Assembly: GCA_021324995.1 (NCBI GenBank)
Contig: JAJPIB010000007.1
Location: 1-43,314, forward strand
Length of the DNA stretch: 43,314 bases
Reading direction: 5' to 3'
Source of the DNA: Chlamydiia bacterium
Lineage (GTDB): Bacteria > Chlamydiota > Chlamydiia > Chlamydiales > Rhabdochlamydiaceae
A model generated the notes under the pieces. The model was given only the letters and a program-made list of their open reading frames with translations, was not told the origin of the DNA and searched no databases. The first letter of the stretch is position 1. Every line of letters starts with the position of its first letter. Shown here one piece after another: positions 8,189 to 18,150 of this stretch. The position numbers and the translations under genes are program-made.

Positions 8189-9787
8189 ATGAGCACTGCT
8201 ACTTCCCTTCAAGAAGAGGTTGCCAAACGGCGCACCTTTGCCATTATTAGCCACCCCGATGCGGGAAAAACCACTCTCACTGAAAAGCTTTTGCTCTACT
8301 CGGGAATGATTCACACGGCAGGTGTTGTCAAGGGGAGAAAAGGAAGAAAAGCTGCTGCCTCCGATTGGATGACGATGGAGCAGGAAAGAGGGATTTCAAT
8401 CACCTCTTCAGCAATGCAGTTTACTTACAAAGATACGATTATCAATGTTCTAGATACCCCAGGCCATGAAGACTTCTCTGAAGACACTTATCGCACGTTG
8501 ACTGCTGCTGATTGCGCGATCATGGTGATCGATGCTTCCAAAGGGGTAGAAAAACAGACTCGAAAACTATTTGAAGTGTGCCGATTTAGAAAAATTCCCG
8601 TTCTAACATTTATTAATAAGATGGATATGCCAGGACGAGATCCTATCGATCTAATGAATGAGGTGGAGAATGTTTTGCAGATTCAATCCTACGCGATGAA
8701 TTGGCCGATAGGAAGCGGGAAAGCGTTCCATGGCGTTGTCGATCGCAGAACAAATGAATGTGTTTTTTTTATGAGGACCTCAGCAGGCGGGGCGCAAAAA
8801 GCCGATATCCTGCGCATTCCGCTAAATAGTACAGAAGCCAAAGAAAAGATCGGTCAGCAAGAATATAAACAGCTTGTGGATGAACTAGAGCTTCTTCAAA
8901 TGGCGGGAAATGCATTTACAGAAGAAGATTTTCTATCGGGCAAAGTGACTCCAGTCTTTTTTGCCTCCGCTTTGACAAATTTTGGGGTAGAACCTTTCTT
9001 CGATGCGTTTATTCATTTGGCGCCTTGCCCACACGCTCGAGTAGCAACACGTCCAGATGGTACGGAAGTTGAAATCGATCCGATTGCAACCCCTTTCAGC
9101 GGATATATTTTTAAATTACAAGCGAACATGGACAAGCGTCATCGCGATAGCATGGCCTTTATTAGGATTTGTTCAGGGCGCTTTGAAAGGGATTTGATCG
9201 TGAAAAACCATCGCACGGGGAGAGAGATCCGCTTATCGCGGCCCCATGGAATGGTAGCAGGGGAAAGGGCAACGGTCGACGATGCTTATCCTGGCGATAT
9301 CATTGGGGTGATCAATCCTTCCCTCTTTGCCATCGGTGATACATTGTCGATCACAGGTGGGTTTAATTATAAGCCTCTCCCCCAATTCCAGCCGGAAATT
9401 TTTGCCCGTCTTTATCCCAAAGATGTGGGGAAACGAAAATCTTTCGACAAAGGGGTTTTACAGCTGAGTGATGAGGGAGCAATTCAGGTTCTTAAATCCT
9501 ATGATCGAGATGGAGATCTGATTTTTGCTGCAGTCGGTCAGCTTCAGTTCGAAGTGATGCAGTACCGTTTAAAAGATGAGTATGGTGTTGAAACTGTGCT
9601 GACTCCTCTCTCATTCACATGCAGCGCATGGCTCTTGGGCGATATCAAAAGGTTTGAAAAGTCGTCCAATTCAGCCCTTGTCCTAGATCGATTTGACAGA
9701 CCGATGGCTCTGTTCTCTTCGCAATGGGAAAAGCAGTACAGCATGAAGCAAAATCCTTCCATTGAGTTCGTAGACGTCCTTGTTTAG
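8189..9787 (+). CDS. prfC: Peptide chain release factor 3
   Basis: This GTPase recycles RF1 and RF2 from the ribosome after termination. The P-loop SHPDAGKTTL sits at residues 21-30, the switch region with G3 DTPGHEDFSEDT follows, and G4 is NKMD. The EF-G-like domains II and III follow (SGYIFKLQANMDKRHRDSMAF and GAIQVL...GQLQFEVMQYRL). The length of 532 residues matches RF3 (about 529). The ATG at 8189 is preceded only by a weak GAAG ribosome site. The gene ends 9 bp from the convergent autotransporter stop, with a 12-bp palindrome AGAGACGTCTCT between. Confidence 0.97.
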   Translation: MSTATSLQEEVAKRRTFAIISHPDAGKTTLTEKLLLYSGMIHTAGVVKGRKGRKAAASDWMTMEQERGISITSSAMQFTYKDTIINVLDTPGHEDFSEDTYRTLTAADCAIMVIDASKGVEKQTRKLFEVCRFRKIPVLTFINKMDMPGRDPIDLMNEVENVLQIQSYAMNWPIGSGKAFHGVVDRRTNECVFFMRTSAGGAQKADILRIPLNSTEAKEKIGQQEYKQLVDELELLQMAGNAFTEEDFLSGKVTPVFFASALTNFGVEPFFDAFIHLAPCPHARVATRPDGTEVEIDPIATPFSGYIFKLQANMDKRHRDSMAFIRICSGRFERDLIVKNHRTGREIRLSRPHGMVAGERATVDDAYPGDIIGVINPSLFAIGDTLSITGGFNYKPLPQFQPEIFARLYPKDVGKRKSFDKGVLQLSDEGAIQVLKSYDRDGDLIFAAVGQLQFEVMQYRLKDEYGVETVLTPLSFTCSAWLLGDIKRFEKSSNSALVLDRFDRPMALFSSQWEKQYSMKQNPSIEFVDVLV

Positions 9788-9796
9788 AGACGTCTC

Positions 9797-12700
9797 TTAG
9801 AATGAGAACCGCAATTCCATATCAGCGGCGTTTTCTACAAAGTTCGCTCCAAATTCTCCATGATAGCCGATGGAAAGAGTAGCATTTGTATCTCTTGGCA
9901 TTGCATAAGTAACCCTTGCTCCAACACCAAGAAGGTTGTTGCGAGGATTGAGGCCTCGGACAGTGAATTTCTTCGGCCCTTCTTCAAAGCGTGCTTTTGT
10001 TTTTTTGCCTAAGAAGCGCTGCTCACGGATATAACTTGTCGTGACATCAAAATTCACATTGGATTCATGGAAGCACCCTGCGTAGCCAATGCCAATACCT
10101 CCTTCGGGTCTTAAGAGATCATACCTCTTTCGATACACTTTGAGGTCCAAAGCCTGTGCCCCATGTTCTGTGTAACCATTTTGAGAAAGAAACAGGTAGT
10201 CGACATCAACAAAGGGATAGATATTCACTGTGCTGTGTTCTCCGGCTTTAATTTTAAAATCATAACCTGCACCGAAGTGTCCTAAAAACTGGTTGGAGTT
10301 TTGATCATGGCGAGCTTTATAGCGTACGGAATTGGCTCCTGTCGCGCTAAAGTGCATCCTGCGTTTTACATCGACATCACTGTAAAGATAAGAGAGAAGA
10401 CCATCGACAAAGAAATGGGAACCTGCCCAGATGGCTCCGAAGGTTCCGGCGTAAGTTTGGAAGTTACCGCCTGCCTTGCCATTCACAATAGAGACATCAC
10501 TGTCTACCAAGGAAAAGCCGGTGGTAATCGCCCAATGCTTTTCGAATTGATAATCAAATCCTGTAGAAAATCCTCTGAAATTTTCCTTATAGCCGTCCAG
10601 ACTTTTATGTCCGCGTTGATGCACATGCTCGATAAAGGGGACGATCCAAATGCGACAGGGATCCTGAGTAGGACACGCTTCTACCCTTTGCTGAAAAAGA
10701 CGTGTCGAAAATCCTTGACGGATGCGCTCAGCGACGTTCTCCTCTGCAAACGCGATGCCATCTATATTGGCAGGTTGCATCTGGTTAAAGGAATCTTGCC
10801 ACTGAGACTGCGTTTGCAATTCAAGAACAGCAAGGACATCGGACAAGCCAGGGGCATTTGGATTTGTTGTCAGCAGGGTGTTAAAGGCATTAGCAACACC
10901 TGCAGCATTACCGGTCGCAGTGAATGGGTTTACTGGATTCACCGTATCGAGGAGCAAGAACACATGATTTACATCGTAACCCAAAGAGAAATTAAAACGA
11001 GGTAGAGAGTTGATCAGTGTGAAGTTACCACTACCCACAAGAGGATTCCCAGAAGTAATGATCGTGTAGCTTGGCAGAGGTGAGCTTAGTCCCACTCCCG
11101 TGAGGGAGATCGTCGTACCTGGATCGATTGTCACAGTTCCCGATGCAATAATTTGGTCGGATGCCGTGTTGCTCACTTCAAGAATGAAATTCGATCCTGT
11201 CAGAAATGTAAAATCGATAACATTTAAAGTGCCAATCGAATTTCCAGGAGATACTGTTCCGCTGGAGACGACAGATCCCAGGGTTCCTGATCCCGACAAT
11301 GTCGCTCCACTTGCAACATTCACTGTTGAAGCAGCTGGGAAAGATCCATTGACATTCATCGTTCCTGCATTCACATTGACGATGCCGTTAAAGGTGTTTG
11401 CACCGCTGAGAGTCCATGTTCCACTGCCTTGTTTTGTCAGAGTACTGCTGCCGCTGATGTCTCCTGCAAATGTCGTTGAGTTGGATGTCCCCAAAGTGAG
11501 AGCGTTTGTTCCTAAAGATACAGAACTTCCTGCAGCACCACTCAAGTCGCCAATAACAATAGCCCCTCCAGCGGAAGCAAGATTGAGTTGCGCTCCGGAT
11601 GACGCTGTGTTGACGCTCGTTCCGGAAGGAAGAGAGGAGACTGAGTTGATTTGAAGAATACCTGCGCTTACAGTGGTTGGGCCAGAGTATGTGTTTGTTC
11701 CAGAAAGAATCGCTGTTCCACTTCCCTGTTTAATTATCGATCCCAACGTTCCAGAAATATTTCCTACATAAGTAACGGTGGGGGTGGCTGTGCCGAAAGC
11801 CAGAGAATTGCTACCTAAAGATACACTACTTCCTGCTACCCCCGTTAAATCACCGATGCTAACACCACCTCCGGCGGAAGAGAGATCCAGCTGTGCTCCT
11901 GATGCGGAGGTATTGATATTTCCTCCGGAGGGAAGGGAGGCAGTTGCGCTGATTTGTAAAGTTCCAGCACTGACAACAGTGCCTCCAGTATAACTATTCG
12001 TACCGGAAAGAATGACTGTTCCACTTCCCTGTTTAGTTAAGGAGGCTGTAGTTCCAGTGATATTTCCCGCATAAGTTGACGAAGAAGTGGTTGTTCCAAA
12101 GGCAAGATTGTTAGAGCCCAAAGTCGTAGAGCTGCCAGAAACGCCGCTAAGATCCCCCAGAGTCACTGCACCCCCCGCGGAAGAGAGGTCTAGCTGTGCT
12201 CCCGAGGCAGATGTATTGACATTTCCTCCCGAGGGAATGGAAGCTAGGGAATTAATTTGCAAGGTTCCAGCGCTGACAGTTGTCTCGCCAGTATATGTGT
12301 TGGTTCCAGAAAGAATCGCAGTCCCACTTCCTTGCTTAGTCAAAGAAGAAGAAGTTCCTGTGATGTTTCCAGCAAATGTTGAAGTCGGTGTTGCTGTACC
12401 AAAGGTAAGGCTATTTGACCCTAAGGTGACAGAGCCTCCAGACACGCCAACGAGATTACCGATAGTGACTGAGCCGCCCGCAGAAGACAAATCGAGCTGC
12501 GCTCCCGATGAAGAAATATTAACTGCTGCTGCAGAAGGGATAGAGGCAGTGGAATTGATCTGTAACACGCCAGCACTCACAGTTGTCGTTCCCGTATATG
12601 TATTTGTTCCAGAAAGAACAACAGTCCCACTTCCTTGTTTGGTTACGGATCCAGATACTCCAGAAATATTTCCCCCATAGCTTACTGATGGAGTTGTTGT

Positions 12701-15700
12701 TCCCAAAGTAAGAGTATTATTACCCAAAGCCACAAGACTTCCTGCGACACCTGTCAAGTCACCGATGGTAACTCCTCCCCCCGCTGAGGAGATATCAAGC
12801 TTTGCCCCTGACGCCGACGTGTTGATATTCTTTCCGGAGGGAAGAGATGCTGTCGCATTGATTTGCAAAGTTCCCGCATTGATGACAGTGCCGCCGGTAT
12901 AACTATTGGTCCCTGAGAGGATCGCGATTCCGCTTCCTTGTTTAGTGAGTGAGGAAGACGTTCCCGTAATATTACCTGCATAAGTCGTGGAAGCTGTTGC
13001 TGTACCGAAAGTCAAGTTGTTTGTACCTAAAGTCACAGAACTTCCCGATACACCACTAAGGTCTCCAAGGGTAATGGCTCCCCCGGCAGTACTCAGATCG
13101 AGTTTAGCTCCCGACGCTGAAGTATTTACATTTCCACCAGAAGGAATAGAAGCTGTGGAATTGATACGCAAGGTGCCAGCGCTGACAGTAGTACCTCCAC
13201 TATAAGTACTCGTCCCTGCGAGAATCGCGGTTCCACTCCCTTGTTTAGTTAGGGCAGCAGAAGTCCCCGAAATATTTCCAGAATAAGAAATTATAAATGA
13301 CGAGGTTCCAAAAATAAGATTATTTGCCCCCAGTGTCACCGAACTGCCTGCTACGCCGCTCAAATCGCCAATTGTAACCGTCCCACCCGCAGAAGAAAGG
13401 TCAAGTTGCGCTCCTGAAGCAGTAATATTTATATTTTTTCCAGAGGGGATGGATCCGACAGAGTTAATTTGTAAAGTGCCGGCATTAATCGTCGTTCCGT
13501 TATAGGAATTGGTTCCCGAAAAGATCACAGTCCCAGTTCCTTGTTTGGTTAAGGAGCCTGTTGTCGCTGAAATATCTCCTGCAAAAGTTACAGTTGGCGT
13601 TGCCGTCCCCAAAGTAAGGGAATGACTACCCATCACGACTGAGCTGCCGGCAACACCTATTAAATCGGCCACAATGATTCCTGCTCCATTGATATTAAAC
13701 TGCGCTCCTGCTGCGGTTAGATTCAGATTTTTTTGTGGAAAAGAGAGAGACGAGTTAATTTGCAATGTTCCCGCGCTGATATTAGTGTCTCCAGTGTAAT
13801 TATTTGTTCCGGAGAAGATAACAGTTCCGCTCCCTTGCTTAGTCAAAGAAGCCGAACCTGAGATGTTTCCCGCATAAGTTGTTGAAATTGTATTAGTTCC
13901 AAAAGTGAGAGAATTTGCGCCGTATGACAAAGAGCTTCCTGCTGCCCCGCTTATATCCCCTAAAGTGATCGCACCTCCAGCCGTAGAAAGGTCGAGTTCT
14001 GCCCCAGCTGCCGATGTGTTCAGATTGGTGCCCAATGGGATAGAAGCTGTTGAGTTAATTTGTAAAATACCATTACTTACTGTGGTCGTCCCCGTATAAG
14101 TATTTGTTCCGGAAAGAATCACTTTTCCGCCTCCTTGCTTTATCAGAGAGCCTAAGGTTCCAGAGATATTTCCGGGATAAGTAACTGTGGGCGTACCTGT
14201 TCCAAAAGCTAGGGTTGAACTGCCTAATGTTACAGAGCTTGTCGCAACACCAGTCAGATCACCAATTGTGACCGTACCGGTTGCAAAAGAAATATCGAGT
14301 TTTGTTCCCGATCCAGCAAGATTGATAGGTTCTGTAGCAGGAATAGATCCTGCGGAATTAACCTGCAAGGTCCCGCCGTTGACAATGGTTCCCCCAGAGT
14401 AATTGTTCAACGTACCCGAAAGGATCAAGGTTTCAGCTCCTTGTTTCGTCAAGGAGTCAAATCCTGAAATGTTACCACTAAGAGTAAATGAATTCCCATT
14501 CGTATTAAAAACCCCAGGGACATTTAACGCGATGTGATTATTAAGATTGAGTGATCCAGTGGAGGGCTGCAAAATATTGCCGCTTATCGTTGAAAAAGTC
14601 AAAGGACCCGTACCAAGTGCCGTATTATTGCCGACGTTCAATGTTCCTTTGGTAAATGTTGTCCCACCGCTGTAAGTATTGGCAGCAGTCAAGTTCAGGA
14701 CACCTGCGGAACTCGCCGCGCTTCCCACAATTAAAGCGCCCCCTGCACCTGTTCCCGCTGTAACGCCTGTCGGTGCACCCACGAAAGAAGCTGCACTATC
14801 GTCAGCAATGGTACTCGAAATTGTAATCGTTCCGCCATTGGGATCATATGTGATGGAGGATCCCGTGACAATAAAAGCATGGTTGCCTGCATTCCATCCT
14901 TGAGTTGCATTTGTCCCGGCAGCACCGCCGATCGTAGAGTTCGCGCCCGATGTAAAAGTGCCCACTTGCGCTAAGCTTCCTCCTGAATTGACAAAAATTG
15001 CTCCGCCAAAACCTGCGCCGCCGCCTCCACCCACTTGTCCTGCGCCACCGCCAACACCCCCGGCACTTTGGGCAAAACCTGGGGAATAGCTTCCACCTCC
15101 ACCACCGCCAAACCCTCCTATTCCTCCTGTGCTATTAGTTGCAAAACTACCCGAACCACCGCCACCACCGCCAAAACCTCCGGCTCCACCGGCTCCGGTG
15201 CTTTGCATTCCGCCACCACCGCCGCCGCCAAACCCTCCTATTGCTCCAGGGATAGTAGCGCTCTCTCCACCGCCGCCACCACCGCCATAGCCACCAACTC
15301 CCGGGGTCAAACCTACAGCTGCCGATCCACCCACTCCTCCTCCGCCTGCTGCAGTTGCGCCTGCGCATCCATTATCAGAGCCCCCTGCTCCACCTCCACC
15401 ATCGGCACCTCCTAGAACAGCAGTACTGCTACAATTCGCACTTGCGCCTCCTGAACTCCCTCCTATCCCTCCCCCCTGCGCTCCAGGGAAGCCCGTCGAT
15501 GTATCCGAGGATAAAGGTCCATTACCTCCTGTACCGGTGAAGTTGGTTCCACAATTGATCCCGCCTCCACCACCTGCGCCACTACTCGCGCCTCCTATTC
15601 CTCCAACGCCTCCAAGCCCGCCACCTCCTCCAGCGCCTGGTTGAAACGTTTGGATGGATATTGGGCCACTATTTCCGCCATTTCCTCCCATCCCGCCGCC

Positions 15701-16306
15701 CCCGCCGCCTCCAGCATTATAATCTCCTACACTACTCACTCCGCCCGCACCACCACTTGCAGTTGCATTATTAAAAGCGACATTCGAAACAGTGACTGCT
15801 GCTTGGTCCACGAAAAGAGCTCCGCCTGCGCCCATTCCTCCTCCGCCAGCACCTCCAGGACTTGTCCCCCCTGCTCCTCCAGTCGCCCCGACGTTTTGTA
15901 TCGTGAGGTTTTGCAAAGTAATCGTTCCCTGTCTTGCAAAAAGACCTCGGTAGATGTTGGTATTGCCGTCGATGACAATCGGCGTGCCGCTATTGGCACC
16001 ATCCATCGACACGGTATTTGCTGCGTTTAAATTCAAAATGGGCAACATCGCGTTTAATGTAATGACATTGTCGCCCGCACCTGGAAGGCTAAATGTGACA
16101 GTGTGAGAACCTGGATTTTGATTGATGTAATTCAGCACCCCTCGCAAATCCCCACTTGTCCCGGTGATTGTTCCCCCAGTCGCAACATTCGCATCCCCAG
16201 CGACATTGACTGTAAGCGATGCCGCAAAAAGCGATGGCGATGCCAGACAAAAAACTGCAGTCCAGGAAAATTTTTTAATGAAGATAGGGAGTTTTGCAGA
16301 ATACAT
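9797..16306 (-). CDS. Giant autotransporter with PATR-type repeats
   Basis: The 2169-residue protein has a signal peptide (residues 1-28, ending SPSLFA). Residues about 139-435 are extremely glycine-rich, with a few GGA(I/L)F and FNNA motifs like those of chlamydial Pmp proteins. Residues about 616-1640 are about 11 repeats of roughly 98-100 residues, each marked by LTKQGSGT-x-I-L-S-G-T-N-x-Y-T-G, the pattern of the autotransporter-associated beta-strand repeat (PATR). Residues about 1856-2169 form an autotransporter beta-barrel ending in MELRFSF with the expected terminal Phe. GAGGT lies close before the ATG. It is a surface adhesin or surface coat by analogy. The long antisense frames inside it are artefacts of the repeats. 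Confidence 0.93.
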   Translation of the reverse strand: MYSAKLPIFIKKFSWTAVFCLASPSLFAASLTVNVAGDANVATGGTITGTSGDLRGVLNYINQNPGSHTVTFSLPGAGDNVITLNAMLPILNLNAANTVSMDGANSGTPIVIDGNTNIYRGLFARQGTITLQNLTIQNVGATGGAGGTSPGGAGGGGMGAGGALFVDQAAVTVSNVAFNNATASGGAGGVSSVGDYNAGGGGGGGMGGNGGNSGPISIQTFQPGAGGGGGLGGVGGIGGASSGAGGGGGINCGTNFTGTGGNGPLSSDTSTGFPGAQGGGIGGSSGGASANCSSTAVLGGADGGGGAGGSDNGCAGATAAGGGGVGGSAAVGLTPGVGGYGGGGGGGESATIPGAIGGFGGGGGGGMQSTGAGGAGGFGGGGGGSGSFATNSTGGIGGFGGGGGGSYSPGFAQSAGGVGGGAGQVGGGGGAGFGGAIFVNSGGSLAQVGTFTSGANSTIGGAAGTNATQGWNAGNHAFIVTGSSITYDPNGGTITISSTIADDSAASFVGAPTGVTAGTGAGGALIVGSAASSAGVLNLTAANTYSGGTTFTKGTLNVGNNTALGTGPLTFSTISGNILQPSTGSLNLNNHIALNVPGVFNTNGNSFTLSGNISGFDSLTKQGAETLILSGTLNNYSGGTIVNGGTLQVNSAGSIPATEPINLAGSGTKLDISFATGTVTIGDLTGVATSSVTLGSSTLAFGTGTPTVTYPGNISGTLGSLIKQGGGKVILSGTNTYTGTTTVSNGILQINSTASIPLGTNLNTSAAGAELDLSTAGGAITLGDISGAAGSSLSYGANSLTFGTNTISTTYAGNISGSASLTKQGSGTVIFSGTNNYTGDTNISAGTLQINSSLSFPQKNLNLTAAGAQFNINGAGIIVADLIGVAGSSVVMGSHSLTLGTATPTVTFAGDISATTGSLTKQGTGTVIFSGTNSYNGTTINAGTLQINSVGSIPSGKNINITASGAQLDLSSAGGTVTIGDLSGVAGSSVTLGANNLIFGTSSFIISYSGNISGTSAALTKQGSGTAILAGTSTYSGGTTVSAGTLRINSTASIPSGGNVNTSASGAKLDLSTAGGAITLGDLSGVSGSSVTLGTNNLTFGTATASTTYAGNITGTSSSLTKQGSGIAILSGTNSYTGGTVINAGTLQINATASLPSGKNINTSASGAKLDISSAGGGVTIGDLTGVAGSLVALGNNTLTLGTTTPSVSYGGNISGVSGSVTKQGSGTVVLSGTNTYTGTTTVSAGVLQINSTASIPSAAAVNISSSGAQLDLSSAGGSVTIGNLVGVSGGSVTLGSNSLTFGTATPTSTFAGNITGTSSSLTKQGSGTAILSGTNTYTGETTVSAGTLQINSLASIPSGGNVNTSASGAQLDLSSAGGAVTLGDLSGVSGSSTTLGSNNLAFGTTTSSSTYAGNITGTTASLTKQGSGTVILSGTNSYTGGTVVSAGTLQISATASLPSGGNINTSASGAQLDLSSAGGGVSIGDLTGVAGSSVSLGSNSLAFGTATPTVTYVGNISGTLGSIIKQGSGTAILSGTNTYSGPTTVSAGILQINSVSSLPSGTSVNTASSGAQLNLASAGGAIVIGDLSGAAGSSVSLGTNALTLGTSNSTTFAGDISGSSTLTKQGSGTWTLSGANTFNGIVNVNAGTMNVNGSFPAASTVNVASGATLSGSGTLGSVVSSGTVSPGNSIGTLNVIDFTFLTGSNFILEVSNTASDQIIASGTVTIDPGTTISLTGVGLSSPLPSYTIITSGNPLVGSGNFTLINSLPRFNFSLGYDVNHVFLLLDTVNPVNPFTATGNAAGVANAFNTLLTTNPNAPGLSDVLAVLELQTQSQWQDSFNQMQPANIDGIAFAEENVAERIRQGFSTRLFQQRVEACPTQDPCRIWIVPFIEHVHQRGHKSLDGYKENFRGFSTGFDYQFEKHWAITTGFSLVDSDVSIVNGKAGGNFQTYAGTFGAIWAGSHFFVDGLLSYLYSDVDVKRRMHFSATGANSVRYKARHDQNSNQFLGHFGAGYDFKIKAGEHSTVNIYPFVDVDYLFLSQNGYTEHGAQALDLKVYRKRYDLLRPEGGIGIGYAGCFHESNVNFDVTTSYIREQRFLGKKTKARFEEGPKKFTVRGLNPRNNLLGVGARVTYAMPRDTNATLSIGYHGEFGANFVENAADMELRFSF
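11390..14470 (-). repeat. Tandem array of about 11 PATR-encoding repeats of roughly 300 bp
   Basis: The stretch encoding LTKQGSG recurs on the plus strand near 11430, 11725, 12025, 12330, 12630, 12930, 13235, 13530, 13830, 14130 and 14440, that is every 295-310 bp. Similarity between units is high in protein and moderate in DNA. The units keep the reading frame, so gain or loss by recombination would change passenger length without breaking the gene. Confidence 0.9.
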
Positions 16307-16402
16307 GTAACCTCGAAATTAGTATTTTTATCTATTAATAATAGGAAAAGAATTGATTGGCTAATTTTTTTTTAACATCGATGCCGAAGTGTTCAAAATC
16401 AC

Positions 16403-16428
16403 GGAGGATGAAAAAAAATCCATCCTCC
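16403..16428 (-). terminator. Hairpin downstream of the porin-like gene
   Basis: GGAGGATG (16403-16410) and CATCCTCC (16421-16428) form a perfect 8-bp stem with a 10-base loop. On the minus strand it comes just after the stop codon of the porin-like gene. The uridine run lies in the loop rather than after the stem, so it is terminator-like but not a standard intrinsic terminator. Confidence 0.4.
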
Positions 16429-16435
16429 CCTGAAG

Positions 16436-17542
16436 TTAAAAATCCAGATTAAGACGCAGAGTCAGTCCCTGCAAAGAGATATTCGAATTGTTGATAAATG
16501 TTTCTTTGGCAGCAGTGGGAGCGGAAAATCCCGAGCGATAAATTTGATGGAGATTTGTCCAAATATTCATCTCATACCCCAAAACAATCTCTGTGCGCAT
16601 GTTCTCAAATCGCTTCTGCCAAGAAGGACCGATCATAAATTGAGCGGTGTACGTCAGCCTGTTGTCGTGAAAGCGCGAATTGCGGATCGGACGCGAATTA
16701 TTGGATCCTAAAAGCGATACGGTTGTTTTCTGGTAAGCGGAATTTTTATACCATCCACTGAGAGCCGCTGTCGAAAGCAGGCCTACCAAATAAATATCAT
16801 ATCCCATATACCAATCGAGCTTCATCCCTGCGCGAAAACCGACGCCTTCAAAACGCCAGCGGTTTGTAATGTGCGATTTGATAGCATTGACATCGTGATA
16901 AGAGACTTTCATTTTTTGGAAAATAATCGCAGAAGTCAGTCCCCCAAACACATTAAATCTCAAATGTTCGTTCGTATGAAATCGCCGTGAAAATAGAAAA
17001 TCGAGCACATTGTATTTTAAATCGATGTGACAACGCGCTTTTTCCAACGGAGCAGGAGGCGTTCCCGAGCCGACATCTGGCTGGATCCAAGTGCCATTGA
17101 GAAATTCTCCTGAAGAATGTGGCGCGTGCGCTGTCCTTCTTCCACTTGAGGGAACATAGGTATACTGCAGAAATACATCCCAGAAATGGGGGGCTCTAAA
17201 ATAGCCAAAATTGACCCTAAAGCCCGGAGACCATTCAAAGTGCGCATTTTGATAATTTCCTATGGCAAATGTATCCTGTGTCGTCGACCATGCGGGTTTG
17301 TTCATTTTTACAGCGTAATCTACTGCGCCTTCATTCACAATCCAATACAAGAATTCCGCATTCACAAAGAAAACGCTTTTATCCTTGTTGAATAGATCTG
17401 CATCATAAGGGGGTTCTTCATCTGCAGAGGTCTGCGATTTTGTCATATCTGCGTGCAGTAAATGAGAAGAAAAAAACACTCCGGCGCTTAACAGCCCTAA
17501 AACAAATTCCTTAGCTACACATTTTGCGTTAAATAGTTGCAT
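16436..17542 (-). CDS. Outer-membrane beta-barrel protein (Lpg1974 pore-forming family)
   Basis: An N-terminal signal peptide ends about HLLHA. The mature part starts with charged residues and then VFFVNAEFLYWIVNEG, the typical first strand of the Lpg1974-like porin family common in Legionella and environmental chlamydiae. Alternating hydrophobic strands run to a C-terminal LRLNLDF with terminal Phe. The frame allows an ATG at 17548, but GGGA sits one base from it and six from the ATG at 17542-17540 (MQLF), so the second is chosen; about 368 residues. Channel or MOMP-like structural role is inferred from family. Confidence 0.82.
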   Translation of the reverse strand: MQLFNAKCVAKEFVLGLLSAGVFFSSHLLHADMTKSQTSADEEPPYDADLFNKDKSVFFVNAEFLYWIVNEGAVDYAVKMNKPAWSTTQDTFAIGNYQNAHFEWSPGFRVNFGYFRAPHFWDVFLQYTYVPSSGRRTAHAPHSSGEFLNGTWIQPDVGSGTPPAPLEKARCHIDLKYNVLDFLFSRRFHTNEHLRFNVFGGLTSAIIFQKMKVSYHDVNAIKSHITNRWRFEGVGFRAGMKLDWYMGYDIYLVGLLSTAALSGWYKNSAYQKTTVSLLGSNNSRPIRNSRFHDNRLTYTAQFMIGPSWQKRFENMRTEIVLGYEMNIWTNLHQIYRSGFSAPTAAKETFINNSNISLQGLTLRLNLDF

Positions 17543-17637
17543 ACGCATTCCCGATTGGTTGATTGGATGAGTCTCTTATGCAATATAGCAAGAATTTTAT
17601 CATCTAGAAATTTGAAAAAAATGCGATTTGAGTGGTA

Positions 17638-17698
17638 TACCCAACGTGATTGAAAATTTGGTTTAGGACCGAAGCCAAATTTTCAATCACGTTGGGTA
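17638..17698. repeat. MITE-like palindrome, short copy
   Basis: A perfect 24-bp inverted repeat, TACCCAACGTGATTGAAAATTTGG and its complement, surrounds a 13-bp centre. TA lies at each tip, as expected for insertion at TA. It appears to be an internally deleted version of the longer copy at 18151-18313. Confidence 0.8.
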
Positions 17699-17727
17699 GG
17701 CATAGGATAGATTAAAAGGAGAATGTC

Positions 17728-18144
17728 ATGAAAAAAAGAATACTTATAATTTTTTCGATTTGCATTTCGTTACAGATAAACGCCCAAAACGAAAATTTCC
17801 TTCAGGGACTGGTCCTGCTCGAACAAAAAAAATATGAAGAAGCGATCACATCTTTTAATGCCGCTCTCAAAGACAGTCCATCAAACCCTTCCTGTTGGGA
17901 ACGCAGAGGCTATGCGCTTTTTTGCGCGAAACACCCCTATGAAGCGATCAACAATTACACGATGGCGATCCTTCTTTCTCCAAAAAACTCCCCTTACTAC
18001 GTTCAAAGAGCTTTAGCATATCATGAAACAGGCAACTTCAATGCGATGGTTAACGATCTCACAACAGCAGCAAGAATTGGTGATTTAAGCGCCCAGGAAT
18101 TTCTTGAACGCCATAGCATCTCTTGGAAACTCACTGACAATTAA
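17728..18144 (+). CDS. Secreted TPR protein
   Basis: The 138-residue protein has a signal peptide (MKKRILIIFSICISLQINAQ) followed by about three TPR units. The first (residues about 22-55) reads ENFLQGLVLLEQKKYEEAITSFNAALKDSP; the second holds WERRGYALFCAKHPYEAINNYTMAILLSP; the third holds YYVQRALAYHETGNFNAMVNDLTTA. TPR proteins act as scaffolds for protein contacts. AAAGGAG lies just before the ATG. The gene stands alone between two copies of a MITE-like palindrome in the same region. Partner unknown. Confidence 0.85.
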   Translation: MKKRILIIFSICISLQINAQNENFLQGLVLLEQKKYEEAITSFNAALKDSPSNPSCWERRGYALFCAKHPYEAINNYTMAILLSPKNSPYYVQRALAYHETGNFNAMVNDLTTAARIGDLSAQEFLERHSISWKLTDN

Positions 18145-18150
18145 TCGTTA

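Noticed and set aside
9786..9797. AGAGACGTCTCT palindrome between prfC and the autotransporter stop as a bidirectional terminator
   Set aside because: The stem would have no loop and no uridine run.
10301..16030. Several long plus-strand frames inside the autotransporter gene (for example 10301-11005, 11100-11654, 12087-12680)
   Set aside because: They are antisense shadows of a repetitive, glycine-rich minus-strand gene; they show low-complexity composition and no ribosome sites or families.
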